A DNA stretch of 64,000 bases from NCBI RefSeq assembly GCF_027460065.1, contig NZ_JAPYZZ010000001.1, forward strand, positions 826,501 to 890,500, read 5' to 3'. Both the position numbers and the translations under genes were made by a program. This document shows positions 63,949-64,000 of this stretch, piece after piece (the stretch's first letter is position 1; every line of letters starts with the position of its first letter). The notes under the pieces were generated by a model. It was not told the DNA's origin. It worked only from the letters and a program-made list of their open reading frames with translations, and ran no database searches. The stretch is from Martinezella rhizogenes. Lineage in GTDB: Bacteria > Pseudomonadota > Alphaproteobacteria > Rhizobiales > Rhizobiaceae.

Positions 63949-64000
63949 AAACGACCGTGAAAAGGCCGGAATTCCACTGTCCTACCTCCTGAACCTCTCG

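Overview
The window reads as ordinary chromosomal DNA of a Rhizobiaceae alphaproteobacterium, almost certainly Agrobacterium. It has GC-rich coding sequence, frequent TTG/GTG starts, a 180-kDa-type NAD-glutamate dehydrogenase, CarD, a CtrA-type box, and the chromosomal virulence pair chvB (cyclic beta-1,2-glucan synthase) and chvA (its exporter) as neighbours. Genus assignment is inference from gene content and order; no rRNA, tRNA, CRISPR array, insertion sequence, phage gene or replication origin was seen.

Layout. 1-10.4 kb: the 5' part of an MFS transporter running off the left edge, NAD-glutamate dehydrogenase, CarD behind a structured leader, an L,D-transpeptidase, an OmpR-type response regulator, a lone cyclic-nucleotide-binding-domain protein, exonuclease III and a LolA whose signal peptide looks Tat-type. 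10.4-27.9 kb: ftsK (with a perfect CtrA-type box upstream), amtB and glnK (with a sigma-54-like promoter), tesB, a UbiH-type hydroxylase, a SUV3-like helicase followed by an Hsp15-type S4 protein and 7Fe ferredoxin, a leuS-lptE-holA operon, a YggS-type PLP protein and the DUF1013/TrcR protein. 28.0-30.0 kb: acsA.

30.0-40.5 kb is the accessory part and the most interesting region: a catabolic island with a TRAP transporter (dctP, dctM, dctQ), an FAH-family hydrolase/dehydratase, a FadR-type GntR regulator, a GlcD/D2HGDH-type flavoenzyme, a DenD-like sugar-acid dehydrogenase, a 3-hydroxyisobutyrate-dehydrogenase-family reductase and an IlvD/Edd sugar-acid dehydratase. Two near-perfect palindromes of the form GGTTGTCnGACAACC stand in front of the two arms, one exactly in the spacer of a predicted promoter, so the island is probably one regulon controlled by the local GntR protein. 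The enzyme set suggests uptake and oxidation of an aldonic-type sugar acid by a non-phosphorylative route, but it does not match any complete pathway I know, and the substrate is open.

40.5-44.3 kb holds a threonine-dehydratase-like PLP enzyme, an L-2-hydroxyglutarate-oxidase-like flavoenzyme, a 47-residue membrane protein and an M20 amidohydrolase. 44.8-55.8 kb holds chvB and chvA, convergent, with a small two-helix membrane protein between them. 55.8-64 kb holds a LuxR-type regulator with the acyl-homoserine-lactone-binding residues but no synthase nearby, pyruvate carboxylase (TTG start), a DeoR regulator and MFS transporter pair with a 30-bp-spaced repeat upstream, and ispG.

I did not find a clearly new type of defence, mobile or RNA system. 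The best leads are the sugar-acid regulon with its operators, a codon-usage anomaly inside the SUV3-like helicase, two structured intergenic stretches, the orphan LuxR protein, and two unannotatable small membrane proteins.
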